Source: Chromera velia
Lineage: Eukaryota; Sar; Chromeraceae
Reading direction: 5' to 3'
DNA length: 30,000 nucleotides
Assembly (NCBI GenBank): GCA_018398765.1
Contig: JAHBMJ010002517.1
Location: forward strand, 13,040-43,039
Positions 11,601-22,308 of this stretch are shown piece after piece. A program made the translations under genes and the position numbers. Positions within the stretch are counted from its first letter, which is position 1. Every line of letters starts with the position of its first letter. The notes beneath the pieces were generated by a model, which made no database searches, had not been told where the DNA came from, and saw nothing but the letters and a program-made list of their open reading frames with translations.

Positions 11601-11942
11601 AGTCCGTTGCTTCTCCTAGGCTTTTTCTGCATCCTGAAATTGGGGTGATCGTGCGCGTCCGTTTCTTTCAACATGAATGAGCATTGTGGTGCAGCACAGG
11701 AAGGAAGGAAGAATATCCGGCGACCGACCTGCAGGACTGCTTCGGAGAGCTCGAGCTTCTTCTGCGAGAAGTACAGCATTCTCTCCTCACAGGTGCCTCT
11801 GGAGATGAGTCTGTAGACTGTCACGGGCTTCTTTTGGCCGAACCTGTGGGACCTGTCCATGGCCTGCTTGTCGGTGTTCGGGTTCCAGTCACTGTCGAAC
11901 AGGATCACGTTGTTCGCAGACTGCACACACGGGGGCACACAG

Positions 11943-11983
<41 letters not shown>

Positions 11984-13118
11984 CAGAGAAAGGGAGGGGA
12001 GGGGATTAGGGGATCAGAAGAGGCAGTGAAGAGGTCAGAAGGTCCGTCACGAAAGCAGAGAGGGAGATGGATGAATGAATGCGTAAGAAGAGAAGAGAAG
12101 CGAAGAGAAGAGAGGGGTGGGGACCATGGTGGAGAAAGGAGAGAGAGGCTGCACGCACGCCCACAGCCAAGCAACGAGAGAGGAGAGGAGAGGAGAGGAG
12201 AGGAGAATTAAGAGAACAAACAGAGAGAGAGACGGGCCTGCAGATTGATGCCCAGTCCGCCTGCCCCAGTTGAGATGAGGAACACAAAGAAGCTGTTAGG
12301 TCGCTCCTCTGTCCCCTCTCTGTTGAACAACTTGATCTGGTACCGCCTCGCTGCGGCCCCAGTGGACCCGTCCAGCCGAAGAAATTTGTATCCCCGGAAG
12401 GTCATGAAGTCAGACAGAATGTCCAGCATCCTGCAGTGCGTGCAGCACCCAAGACAGAAGAAGAAGAAGAAACAGGTCCGCCCGCATGCATTCAGAGTAA
12501 TCCAGGATTTGACCTGGATGTGAATGACTGTCATCGCAAAATATTTGCAGAAGCCGGCAAGGGCAACTGCTCGGTCCATTGTAAAAGGACGCCAAGGAAA
12601 CGAAATCCACAACGACACCTTTTGTGTGGGGGGGCAGGCGAAGACCCAAGAGGAAGAATCCCAAGGAAGAGCAACTAACTTGCCACACACAAGCTCCCAC
12701 ACAGACAACCTCATGACATGGAGACAGGCCCTGAAATGATGACTGACATGGTGAAATTGGAGTACACGAGAACCTTCTCCCCCTTCGCTCGGAGCTTCAG
12801 GAGAAGCTTATCGAGTGCCACCAGCTTGCCTGCTCGCACACACGAAGGCAGGCAGGCAGGGTGCAAAAGTACACCCAAACGGGCACAAACGCACAGACGC
12901 ACACAGAATACAGCACACACAGATGCAGACACAAGAAAGAAAGAAGAGAGGAAAGAGCCACCCCCTCAAGACACGCCAGTCAAAGGAAAGGAAAGAGCAG
13001 CAACATGCGTGTACATCGAGAGACAGACAAGCAGACTGACTACTTGTTTCTTTCTTTCTCTCCTTCCTCCTTTCCTTTCCTTCCCTTTCCTTCCTTTCTT
13101 TCTTTTTTTCTTTCGTCA

Positions 13119-13157
<39 letters not shown>

Positions 13158-13159
13158 AA

Positions 13160-13210
<51 letters not shown>

Positions 13211-16200
13211 AAAAGAGACTCCACCAACCAACCAACCAACCAACCAACCAACCGGAAGTCCAGATCAACCTCTCGTCTGTCATGAAGGGCTGCGGTTCCA
13301 CTCCTGCACGCAGGCAGGCAGGCAGGCAGGCAAGCAGGGAGATGGATGGATGGACAGAGAGGGAGGGCCCACGATTTCTCTCTCCTCTGTTCGTACTCGC
13401 AGAAGACAAAAAGACGAAGTCGACTAGTCAGAGAGAGAGTCAGAGGGAGAGAGAGAGAGAGAGAAGGGCTCTGGCCTGAACATGCGTCAGGACGCAATTC
13501 CGTTCTCAGGAGAACGAGAGGGAAGTGCATGTACGTCCGGATCTATACCCTCTCTTGGCTTCTTTAATTGCACTTAAGGCTGAAAGAATAACTTGGGAGG
13601 CCTGCCGAAGGGAAAATCAGCCGAAGAGAACTGAATGACTGTGGGTGGGGTCTTCAGCAGATGGATGAAAGAAAGAAAGAAAAGAAACGCCAGACTGAGT
13701 AGACGCTGAAGGAAGCGACTGCTCATAGGACCACAACACATTGTTTTGCAGCGCTCACTCAACTAGATGTTCTGAACACACAGACAAAAAAGCGACAGAC
13801 AGACCGGGAAACATGAATGGGTGGTCGCACACTTTCCGCAGCTGCATCAGCAGGTTGGTCATGGCCTTGTACTTGGTCACTCCCACGGGCGGCGCCTGCC
13901 CCGGTCCCTTCCCACAGAGGGCCGCCGAGGTTCTCAGGAGGCTCTTGTAGTGGAACCTCTGCACGGGGCTGAGGGGAATGTACAGGACCTTCTCGATCTT
14001 TGGAGGTAGCATGTCCTGCAACAAAATTAAAGGATGGGGGGGGGGGTTGGAGAGTAGAAGGGAAATCGTCTTGTTCGCAGTCTGCCTTTTTCAGCCAAGT
14101 TTGCCTCCCCCCCCCCTTGACTGGCTGACCTGAAGAACTTTGGCCTTCACTCTGCGGAGCATTTGAGGCTTCAGGAGCCCCTTTGCCTTCTGGACGAAGT
14201 CGACGTCGACCTGCACACCCAAAAGAAAAGAGAGGGCCGAAAAAAGGAAAGGAAAGAAGAAAAATAATTTGAATTCTGCGTGGAAGGCTTCCCATCTCTT
14301 CCCCTCCCCTCCCCTGAGTTGCTTTCAGATGATCTGAGCGAGGAAATGGGGGTGCAGGCAAAAGAGATTGGAAGGCACCAAGCACTCATGCTGCCCAAAC
14401 TACGTTCATATCGTACACAACTCGGCTCATCCATCCACCTCTCTTCTGTCTGCCTGCCTGCTTGACTGCCGACCGACCGACCGACCGACCTGAGCCCCCT
14501 GTTCTCCCTTGATGCTGAAGGCCTCGTCGAACTGCTCTGCCAGGTCCTCCGTCAGGACCTGCAAGGAGGGAGGGAGGAATGGACATAGACAGACACGCTC
14601 ATGGAACCCAAGAACGGCAAGACATACGTACGTACACATGCATATTGGCGATCATGCAGGCAGGATTTGCTTGCTACCTTTCCAATGGAGGAAAGACCAG
14701 CCATGCAGGCTTCCTTCAAGGACAAGCTTCTACCCGACACGCAGCGAAAGAGGAACAAAGAGATTACATTCTCATTTTCTTCTTGTTCCTCTTTTCTTTC
14801 TCACTTCGTCTGCGGAGAGTGACCACAAAGAAAAACAGGACAGGCCCAGCAAGCGAGAGAAAGAAAGAAAAAAAAAAAAACAGACCGCCTGACCGACCTC
14901 AGGGTAGAGGAAGTTGAGGAGCGCCCAGAGTTCGTGGAGGTTGTTTTGGAGTGGAGTGCCTGTCAGCAGAAGGCGGAACCCGCTCTGCAGGAACGACGGA
15001 AGGAAGGAAGAAGGGGAAATACAGGGGAGGGAAAGGGGAAGAAAGAAGAAGAAAGACGGGGGGCTCAAAAGGCTTTAAATTTTTCATCGGTTCCCCCCCC
15101 TCCTCGAAGGAAAACACGATGACCCCATGCAGGCAGAAGATGTCGAGACGATACGAGAAGGAAAACGCAGGTCGCTCAGAACTCACGCATACACAGACCG
15201 AAGAAGAAAAGGGAAATCTTCCCCTTATGCAAACTGAAACAATCACCGAAACCCGACCAGCTCAGGGCCCTATTCAAGGACCCACCCACCCACCCACCCT
15301 TCTACCTACCTGGAGTTTCCTTGCCGCTTTCGACACCAGGCTCCGCTCTGACTTGATCTTGTGGGCCTCGTCCATAACCACGTACCTGCATGCACGTGCG
15401 CGTGCGTCATCAACCGACTTACAAATAATCCCGTCAATCACTCACTCAGTCAATCAATCGATCAGGAAGTCTGTCAGTCAGTTCGTCAGACTGTCAGTCG
15501 ATCTACAGGCAAACAAGTGTGAGGGGTAAGATTATCAATCCACCCGCGTGCTTATTGCAACGACACAAGAGCCACCGCTCCTTGCTACTCCCTCATAGCA
15601 TCCCGAGAAGGACTGTCACAAAGAAAGAAAGAATTTGGATCTGTGGACGGCGAACAAACCTGCATGAGGAAAAAACAAAAGACAGAGCTTTCTCCCAACC
15701 CTTTCTCCTGTGCACAACAAAATGGGCGTCCAAAAAAAAAAAAAAGGACGGCCTCTCTTCTCTCTACAATGAATTCCCCCTTAATTCCCCCCCCCCGTCC
15801 TGCATGCACCCACCCACCCACCCGAAGTGTTGGCCTCTCGCCAGCCAATTCGCCTCTGAGGTCAGGGTCTCGTAGGTGGTCACCACAATGTCGTAGTTGC
15901 CCTTCCTGCACGCACGCACCCGTCACCGTCAGTCAACAGGGAAGGAAGGAAGGACGACATAAGTGAGTGAGTGCCACAACATTTGTACTCATGACATGAC
16001 CACACCATCCTGTCCTGCATCAACACAGAAAGTCTGTGTGGGTACAGGCTCCTCTCTTGCGGGGGTCATGTGTCCTACGCTCACTTCATCCCCCCACCAC
16101 ACGCACTCCAGAGCCTATCTTCTTCAGGAACACTAGGAAAGAATAAATCGAGGACGGCATAAGAAGTGCACGAAGAAAACACATGAATGACCCAATCGAG

Positions 16201-19200
16201 TGACGCAGACCCAAAAATTGAGTACCCGCAGCTTGGCTCAGACGGCTATTCAAACTGCTGGAGTGACGACATGCAGGAAACTCGAGTACAGGATTGCGGT
16301 GTGTCCGTTTTGTCTCTTCGGTCTACACATAGACGGAGGACCACCAGGACAGGAGAAGAGAAAAAAAAAAACGTCGGGGAAGAGATCGAGGAAAGGCATG
16401 ACGATGCGCGGAATCCGAGCAAGCAAGTGAGTTCAGGTCATCAAGCAAAAAGAGGAGAATCAAGGAAGAATGCACAGAGAGAGAATTAAATAAGACAAAG
16501 CGACTAACTGACTGACTGCAGCACTCCCTCCTTGATCCTCTCCCTTTCCTTCTCGGACCCGTGCAGCCTCACCAGCCGCAAGTGGGGACACCAACGGTGA
16601 CACTCTGTTTCCCACGAGGGCATCACAGAGAGGGGGGCCACGCTGCACGCCCTCACTCATTTCAGCATTGCAATCGAAGAAGTATTTCAGAAGAACATGA
16701 AAAAATGCATTGAGAGACCGAGAGGGCCTGCCGAGCCAGTCTTTCTGAAGTCACCGCTTAATTCATGGACGCTCTGAAAGAGAAGAGACGGAAAGAATCA
16801 TTGAGTCAGCGGGGCGGCGTCGCTTTCGGATCTCCAGGAACGACCACCTGGTTGGTGCCGTCAGCCCACAGGCAGGCGACAAAACAGAAAGAAAGAAAAA
16901 TGGGCGGCTCCAGAAAGAAAAATATCTCCGTCTCGAGAAAGCAGCAATGCACAAAGTTGGCTGGGAGGGAGACAATCCGAAAGCGGGAACTGAAATGCAA
17001 ATAAATGAATGCAGACGCACAAAAAGAGAGAGCGTCTGACTGACTGACTGACTGACACCAGGTGGGGCCCCTTCTCTCCATGTGAGTGGAGGAACCCTAG
17101 AAGGGCGATCACTTGAAGAGTCTTTCCCAGACCCATCTCTGCATCCATGCATGCAGGGACATGCATTAACACGTGTATAGTTGGGAAATGGAACACTGGC
17201 CTGTGCACAAAACACAGCTTCTCTCTCCGAGACAGAAATCGAGTCCACAGGTTGGGCACGCAACGCCTCAGGAAGAAGACGCGCCCTCCGACTCGCATGC
17301 GTACAGACAGACAGAAAGGCACACACTCTCTCACACACACATACAAACACATGCAGACAGGACAAAAGAAAGAGACGTCTCGCACATGCTTGTGAAGCTT
17401 CCAAACACTCCCGATGACCGGAAAAGTCAGAGACAACAGACAGACAGACGATACGTTTCTTTTCTCTTTTCTTTTCTGAGAGACAGACAGAAATACTGTA
17501 TGGCGTATTCTCTGTCGTGGGGAAGTTGGGTGGGGCACATGTACATAGTACGGCGAAAAACAAAGACGGAAAAATCGACAGGGGCCGGCAAATAAATACG
17601 GACACACATAAAATGTGGTGAAAGCTCCCCACCCGCCTTTGCCTCCGCACTCCCCCCATGCATGAACAGACAGACCCATATCACGGCGGGACAGAGGAAG
17701 AGAAAAAACTGACCGTCTGCAAGGATCGAGTTCGCTCCCTTGTCGTGCTGCTCCAGCATCCACTTGACACCCTCCACCTGAAAAAAAAAAGGAAAGAAAG
17801 AAAGAAAGAAAAGAAAAAAAGACAGAAAGAAAGAAAAAAAAAAGGAAAGAAAGAAAGAAAGAAGACAGAACGAACGAACGAACGAACGAACGAAAGAAAG
17901 AAAGAAAGAAAGAAAGAAGGAAAGAAAGAAAGAAAGAAAAGAAAGAAAGAAAGAGACCATGGAGAAAATCAATTTTCCTTCCAAAACACTCACTGACTCA
18001 CTCACTCACTCACTCACTGCCCGACTGCATGCATGACAAAAAAAAAACGACATACCGGATATTCTGACTGCCCGACTGACAAAACGGCCTACCTGATATT
18101 CCCTCATCGTCCCCCCCTCGGCGGTGAACTCGGGGCACCCCTCCAGCCTCGGGGCCATCTTTTGATACCTGCAGGGCAGGCCGGCAGGCAGGCAGGCAGG
18201 CAGGCAGGGAGGGAGGGGAGGGAGAGACCAAACAAGGGTTTTGTATGAAAGCAGAGTCAAGGTTTGAAAGAAAGGACAGGGCTGTAAGCAAAACTGCCCT
18301 TCCTTTCTGGCCTTCATGATCATCTGCTGCGAGAAACGAAACAGACTTTGGGGAGGGAATCCATCTGGCTGGAGCGGCAACTTGATCGAAGTTGTCTTTT
18401 TTCTTCTCTTCACGCTCATTTGAAAATGACGCAAGCAGGAGGGCATCCGAGGACACCGAAAGCGAAGAAGAAATAACCGAAAAGAAAAAAAAAGGGGGAC
18501 TCACGTGAAGCTCCCCTGATTTTTTGCTCCCTCTGCAGTCGCTAGCTTTGTTGACGAGGCTGCTGCTGCTGCGGCGGCGGCTGGTCTTCTTCTGCTGTTC
18601 TCTTTGCCCCCCCCGTTTTTCCCTTTCCCCTTCCCCCCTTGCTTTTCGATTTGATGCAGCAGCGTGTCGTGGGCCGCCTGGGTGTCGGAAAGCTTCACCG
18701 CCAAATCCTTGTGGGCTGCGTGGAGCTTGTTGACCACCTGAGGGAGGTAGTCCTTGCGCTGCAGTCACACACACACACACACACGCAACACGCACAAACG
18801 GATGCAGACATAAAAAAGACAGTCAACCTCAGCGTACTCTTCTTTGTCTTGCGTGCTCTTGCTTTTTGGCGCTTCTAGGAGTGGCCTCTGTGATGCTGTT
18901 ACTGACAGGAGTGGATGTGACATGAACATGCAGAGGGAAGAAAGTCTTTCATGAAACTGCGAGAGGGAAACAGAGGGACGCACAGACCGACGGAAAACCG
19001 GACCGCCACATGCGCACCCACACACGCCAAAACAAAGGAACGGAGAAAAAAGAGACAAATGCATCTCACGACGCACGCACTCACCTCCAATTTGAGAAAG
19101 GGGCGGAAGAGGTCTATGTTCTCCAACAAGTACTCGAACCGTCGGAGTTTCGTATACTGCGTCGACCGTCTCTGCACACACAAGCAGACGCATGCACAAC

Positions 19201-19563
19201 ACAAATACCCTTTCAATAATGCGCATTTCCACACGCACGCACTCACACACAGAGGGAGACAAACAAGAGGACGGCTGAATGAACGAGGAGATGCAAAGGG
19301 GAAACATGTCTCGAAGGGAGCGGGGGGGGGATTCTCAGAGATCGGAAAGAAGGCGGACCCCCCTTCCTCGCCTGCGTTTTTCCCACACACCCGGGAGGGC
19401 AACTGCATGCCTCTCCGAAGTCCGATCCCTCCCCCCCTACCAGGGAAAAGAAAAGAAAGGGAAATTCCCCTCCGGTTCCCTCTGGGGGGAGGATAAAATA
19501 ATACACGCACATTTCTGGCTTGGATCTTTCTGAGTTCGTGAGTGAGGAGCCGGAGTTGTCTCT

Positions 19564-19598
<35 letters not shown>

Positions 19599-20459
19599 AG
19601 CGGCGTTGCTGATCTGTCATTTCTCCTCACTCACTGACTTACTGACCTCACTCACTCCCTCACTCACTCCCTCACTCACTGACTGACTGACGGACCATCG
19701 ATGCCACCCAATTTCTGTTGGCTCCCCCCATCCCTGCGGCCTCCCTCTGTTCTCTCATCTGCTGTCGGGCCCTTTCCTTCTCCAGTTTCACCTCGCGCTG
19801 CCGCTCCTGCACGTCCTCGTCCTTAACGCAATGGGGGCAGTAGTAGTCGTCTGCAAGGGAAGGAAGCAATTAGGGGAATGAAGGAAGCAAACGAACAGAA
19901 GAGAAAGAAAGAAAGAAAGAAAGAAAGAAAAGAAAGAAAGAAAGAGAGAAAGAGAGAAAGAGGGGTCAATCAAACAGATGCCGTCTCCTCACCTGAACAC
20001 CCCCCTTTCCCTTTCCCTTTCCCTTTTCCCCCCACCTTCCGGAAAGAGAAAGACACTCTGATAGAGACGGAGATGAGCAGCGAAGGGGGCGAAAACACAC
20101 GCAGCAGAAAGTCCCAGGGTAAGAGCCAGCAGCAAAAAGACGGACGGATCGATCCATGATGTAGAGCTTCTTCAGAACACGACGTCATCAAGGTTGGTGA
20201 TTCAGCAAAAGAAAGAGAGGGGATATTCACCAAGAAAAAAGGAGAGGGACAAGAGAGAGAGAGACAGACATACCTTCAGGAACCCTTGACAGGGGAGGAG
20301 AGAGGCAGAAAGTGTGGGCAGAGAAGTTCACCGGACACTCATACCCTTCGTGCCCGCAGAGAACCTGGAGGTCTTCCTTGCCCGTCCACCCGCAAAGCCT
20401 GAATGAAAGCGCATACACTCACATGAACATTCACACACACGGACACACACGGCACACAC

Positions 20460-20521
<62 letters not shown>

Positions 20522-22308
20522 GGAGGGAGGGAGGGAAGGAGAGCGAAACTTTCCCTTCGGATTGTTGACAGCGCTTCCTGCCTTCCTGTGTGTTATTTGT
20601 CAGAGAAGCCTGATTCAGCTGAACAATTCGCCTTCATCCTCTGTCCTCCCTCACGGACTGAACGTGCGCGCGCGCGTGTGAGAGAAAAACAAAAAAAAGA
20701 AGAGAGAAGAAAACGCGCACCTGCATCCATCCTCAAAATTCGTCTCTTTTTCCGCCCTCTTTTCCAACTCCTTGCACAACCTCTTCAGCTGCCCCTCCTC
20801 TCCCTCCTCGAACAAATGAAATTCTGGTTCCCATGTGCTGCAAGACCGGCACGAGAGAGACAAGCAATAAACAGAACGTGAGGTTGCAAGTTGGATTTTG
20901 GTGGGATGAGCACTCATCTCATGTGTGTGTGCGCTGGAGGAGCACTGCATGCGCTCACTCGACCAAGAGTTCTCCGCGACATTCTGTGGGGTCACGGGCA
21001 AACAGACGCAAGAAAAAACAAATCACAGAAAGGAGAAAGAGTACCGGGGGGGGGGTCGCTGTCTTGATTTGCTCCGAAGCCGTGCATTCGAGGAAAGGGA
21101 GACTGACAGAGAGCCGTTTGCCCATTCGACGAGAAACTGCACACACACACACACACACGCAGGGGTAAGATAAGAAAGGAGGACGGAGAGACGAGAGAAG
21201 ACGAAAGGCTTTCAACCAGAGAGCCAGAGAAACTGAGAGAGAGAGAAAGAACAAATTGAGGAAAACCGAGGGGCTTTCAAGGGGAGGGAGGGGGAGAGGA
21301 GGTCGTCTCTTTGTAAGGTGCTCGGCCTTCAGCAGAACCTTACGAGAGCCTTTTTCTATGTGTTCCCCTAGTGCCTTTTCTGTCTCTCTCGTCCCTTCCT
21401 GTGCCTGCCCTGATGCGGACGCTGCCTCCAGGTCTGAATGACACTGTACCCTTCAATCTCTTTCCTGCAAGGGTCAGAAAGTGTCTCCTTCTTCTTCCCG
21501 TCTCGTCTCTCTTCCCCCATGCCGACCTGATTAAATTCCTGTCCCGATTTGCTTTTCGGGGTACACCAGTGGACAGCCGAAACGTCGTGGCCTCCCTCTT
21601 GGCGGGCCTGCAGAGAGAACAGAAAATGCCGTCACGAAAAACTCTTTCGCCTGCCCCAAAAATTGAGTCCAGACCCTTCGTCGAACCTTCCTTCCTTCCT
21701 TCTTTCCATCTTTTTCTACCCATCTGCAGCAATGCAAAATTATTCGCAGGACCTATAAAACGGTAGACTTCTGAGAGGGGAGGAACGAAAAAAAGAATGG
21801 AAGGCCTTTTAGAGCACTTTAAGTATCACAAACTCTCTTTACCCCCCTTTCTTTTCTTTTTCTTAATTCTTAATGCAGCTCGATCTGTCCCAATGAACTG
21901 ACCCGGTCTTCCGTCTTGATGCGGCCGCTCCGCCTCAACTGCATCACTCGGAAGCTCATCTTTCCTTCCTCCTTTTTCAGTTTATTATCTTCCAAGACTG
22001 TGTGTTCGGTCGCTGAAAGTCCGTACGGTCGATAGAGGAAATGATTTCTCTCGCACACCCGTAAATCCTCGTCCTCCTCGTGTCACTGAAAGGGACGGAT
22101 TTGGAACAGGAGGCTGCGTGTAACGTCACAAAACTGCGCGAGCCCGCGTTCTCACTGTGCCGTGAGCTGAGAAGAACGCGTACAGACACCCATGCAGGCA
22201 GTTGGAGTTTCCATTGTCCGAGATCACGAAGCCGTCTTGCATCGTCGTCAGCGATCCTCCTTGCATGACTTCCAAGCCGCGCGATTCGGGCTCGGCATTT
22301 CCATGCAT
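5413..22308 (-). CDS. SNF2-family (ISWI-like) chromatin-remodeling ATPase with PHD finger, 31 exons
   Basis: Reconstructed by splicing: 22308-22188, 22012-21903, 21607-21527, 20983-20964, 20837-20721, 20398-20274, 19850-19696, 19171-19085, 18758-18505, 18168-18093, 17777-17714, 17138-17057, 16642-16517, 15905-15822, 15385-15310, 14984-14898, 14558-14490, 14210-14130, 14015-13805, 13303-13253, 12829-12748, 12430-12238, 11920-11729, 11167-11093, 10811-10221, 9678-9593, 9180-8879, 8500-7936, 7234-7154, 6834-6759, 6168-5413. The 5,076 coding bases stay in phase throughout and give about 1,691 residues. Helicase motifs: [59 protein letters not shown]. Known: such ATPases slide or space nucleosomes in the nucleus using ATP. 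RFEYLL before the ATPase and the post-helicase IIRFGAGEL resemble ISWI, but no SANT/SLIDE module is evident. Exons 5-25 are firm. Exons 1-4 are weaker; an alternative start is the ATG at 21959. Confidence 0.88.
6949..6981 (+). repeat. (GA)n microsatellite in remodeler intron 29
   Basis: GA dinucleotide run followed by a short A tract near 6993-7004. It lies between exons 29 and 30. Confidence 0.9.
8578..8640 (+). repeat. (CT)n-(CA)n-(CGCA)n compound microsatellite in remodeler intron 27
   Basis: CT repeats pass directly into CA repeats and then ACGC tetranucleotides, between exons 27 and 28. Confidence 0.9.
8879..9678 (-). other. Remodeler exons 26-27: possible HAND-like remnant and charged helix
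   Basis: Exon 26 (9678-9593) begins [13 protein letters not shown] and exon 27 (9180-8879) continues with a Pro-rich loop, [24 protein letters not shown] and a long Arg/Glu helix. The LDFRMLEGQ junction loosely recalls the start of the ISWI HAND domain, but I see no SANT or SLIDE domain after it. Exon 27 ends with CGIC ... HMH, the first cysteine pair of the C-terminal zinc region. Splice phases agree on both sides. Confidence 0.7.
10221..11167 (-). other. Remodeler exons 24-25: post-helicase segment with acidic, SUMO-motif linker
   Basis: Exon 24 (11167-11093) ends in EEVGEI and joins exon 25 as [10 protein letters not shown], resembling the conserved (I/L)x(R/K)(F/H)GA element after the helicase in ISWI and CHD proteins. 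[19 protein letters not shown] then resembles the D-x-D-x-x-L element of the same families. A long acidic, Ser/Pro-rich linker follows, with VKIE once and VKMED twice (psi-K-x-E sumoylation consensus), then a polyalanine run. The exon ends in KMQLDFRM. Confidence 0.8.
11948..11980 (+). repeat. (AG)n microsatellite in remodeler intron 22
   Basis: AG dinucleotide run close to the acceptor of exon 23. It is a CT tract on the transcribed strand. An AGGAG tandem (about 12180-12205) lies further up the same intron. Confidence 0.9.
12237..12238 (-). other. Non-canonical GC donor of remodeler intron 22
   Basis: Exon 22 ends at CTGCAG (12243-12238), followed on the minus strand by gcccgtctc. Joining to exon 23 at 11920 gives [19 protein letters not shown], the exact SNF2 consensus. 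The nearby GT four bases on would break the frame. This is therefore a GC-AG intron; it is the only one among the 41 introns modelled here. Confidence 0.7.
13124..13252 (+). repeat. (AC)n-(AG)n-(CCAA)n compound repeat in remodeler intron 20
   Basis: AC repeats (about 13124-13176) pass into AG repeats (to about 13204), and then CCAA/ACCA repeats run to 13252. The last array is, on the minus strand, a GGTT tandem that begins exactly at the GT donor of exon 20 (13253). Confidence 0.95.
14130..18168 (-). other. Remodeler exons 10-18: SNF2 ATPase lobe 1
   Basis: Exon 10 ends in GGTMREYQ, the Q-motif-like entry of SNF2 ATPases. Exon 11 gives [10 protein letters not shown] and exons 11-12 complete [11 protein letters not shown] (Walker A, motif I). 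Exon 13 starts with [11 protein letters not shown] (motif Ia). Exon 14 carries [10 protein letters not shown], exon 15 [10 protein letters not shown] (Walker B, DEAH), and exon 16 [21 protein letters not shown] (21 residues; motif III spans its first half). Exon 18 ends lobe 1 with [15 protein letters not shown]. All catalytic motifs look intact, so an active ATPase is expected. Confidence 0.93.
17781..17956 (+). repeat. (GAAA)n/(GAAC)n purine-rich array in remodeler intron 10
   Basis: About 175 bases of GAAA-type repeats with an inner CGAA block (about 17872-17892). On the transcribed strand this is a continuous pyrimidine tract ending directly in the acceptor of exon 11 (TTTTTTCAG before 17777), so the repeat supplies the polypyrimidine tract. 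Confidence 0.95.
18177..18210 (+). repeat. (CAGG)n tandem abutting the acceptor of remodeler exon 10
   Basis: CAGG/GGCA repeats that, on the minus strand, read CCTG repeats running into CCCTGCAG, the acceptor of exon 10 at 18168. Confidence 0.9.
18505..19171 (-). other. Remodeler exons 8-9: ISWI-like pre-ATPase segment and low-complexity linker
   Basis: Exon 8 (19171-19085, 29 residues) contains [16 protein letters not shown], close to the RFEYLL...F..F segment found just before the ATPase in ISWI proteins, where it takes part in autoregulation. Exon 9 (18758-18505) has a helical start, then a Gly/Lys-rich tract ([13 protein letters not shown]), RRRP, and a run of eight alanines. The linker is probably disordered and may contact DNA. 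Confidence 0.75.
19563..19594 (+). repeat. (CT)n microsatellite in remodeler intron 7
   Basis: CT dinucleotide run between exons 7 and 8. CTCA/CTGA tandems (about 19625-19690) continue right up to the donor of exon 7. Confidence 0.9.
19696..20398 (-). other. Remodeler exons 6-7: N-terminal PHD finger
   Basis: Exon 5 ends in the first cysteine and exon 6 continues it. The ligand series is C-x2-C (CRLC), then C-x6-C (CGHEGYEC), H-x2-C (HTFC), and C-x2-C (CPHC in exon 7), with PPLSRVPE before the final pair as in typical PHD fingers. This is a complete C4HC3 zinc finger at roughly residues 149-198. PHD fingers commonly read histone H3 tails. Exon 7 continues with a charged coiled-coil-like stretch ([17 protein letters not shown]). 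Confidence 0.85.
19903..19962 (+). repeat. (GAAA)n array in remodeler intron 6
   Basis: GAAA and GAGA repeats just upstream (in transcript sense) of the acceptor of exon 7; a pyrimidine tract on the transcribed strand. Confidence 0.9.
20462..20519 (+). repeat. (AC)n-(AG)n compound microsatellite in remodeler intron 5
   Basis: AC repeats followed by AG repeats, between exons 5 and 6. Confidence 0.9.
20721..22308 (-). other. Remodeler exons 1-5: basic N-terminus and chromodomain-like segment
   Basis: Exon 1 (22308-22188) gives 40 residues starting [10 protein letters not shown]. Exon 2 holds a basic stretch, [12 protein letters not shown]. Exons 3-5 join into a segment with a VHW word, then a 20-base microexon (20983-20964) leading into [10 protein letters not shown], followed by a charged helix ([19 protein letters not shown]). 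The aromatic-W ... TWEPE ... helix pattern is that of a chromodomain, which in other proteins binds methylated histone tails, but the middle has an insertion. The microexon was chosen because it alone joins exon 3 (phase 0) to exon 5 (needs two bases) with good AG and GT sites. The chromodomain reading is an inference of moderate strength. Confidence 0.55.

Larger units (their letters stand above)
11729..14015 (-). other. Remodeler exons 19-23: SNF2 helicase lobe 2
   Basis: Exon 19 (14015-13805) holds [14 protein letters not shown] and [11 protein letters not shown]. Exons 20-21 give [11 protein letters not shown] and KVLVYSNFT (motif IV). Exon 22 has [12 protein letters not shown] and [11 protein letters not shown] (motif V). 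Exon 23 has [10 protein letters not shown] and [15 protein letters not shown] with the arginine finger motif VI, then [14 protein letters not shown]. This matches the C-terminal helicase lobe of SNF2 enzymes along its full length. Exon 22 ends at a GC rather than a GT donor. Confidence 0.93.

Noticed and set aside
16810-16858. Apparent exon reading VVVPGDPK between remodeler exons 12 and 13
   Set aside because: Tempting because lobe 1 needs V-V-x-P here, but splicing exon 12 (ending CACCTGGT) directly to exon 13 gives [13 protein letters not shown] with correct phase and the family consensus.
16763-17763. Two minus-strand open frames of about 300 codons
   Set aside because: Intronic read-through. 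The true exons 11 and 12 cover only small parts, and the rest has the low-complexity Ser/Cys/Phe composition of local intron sequence.
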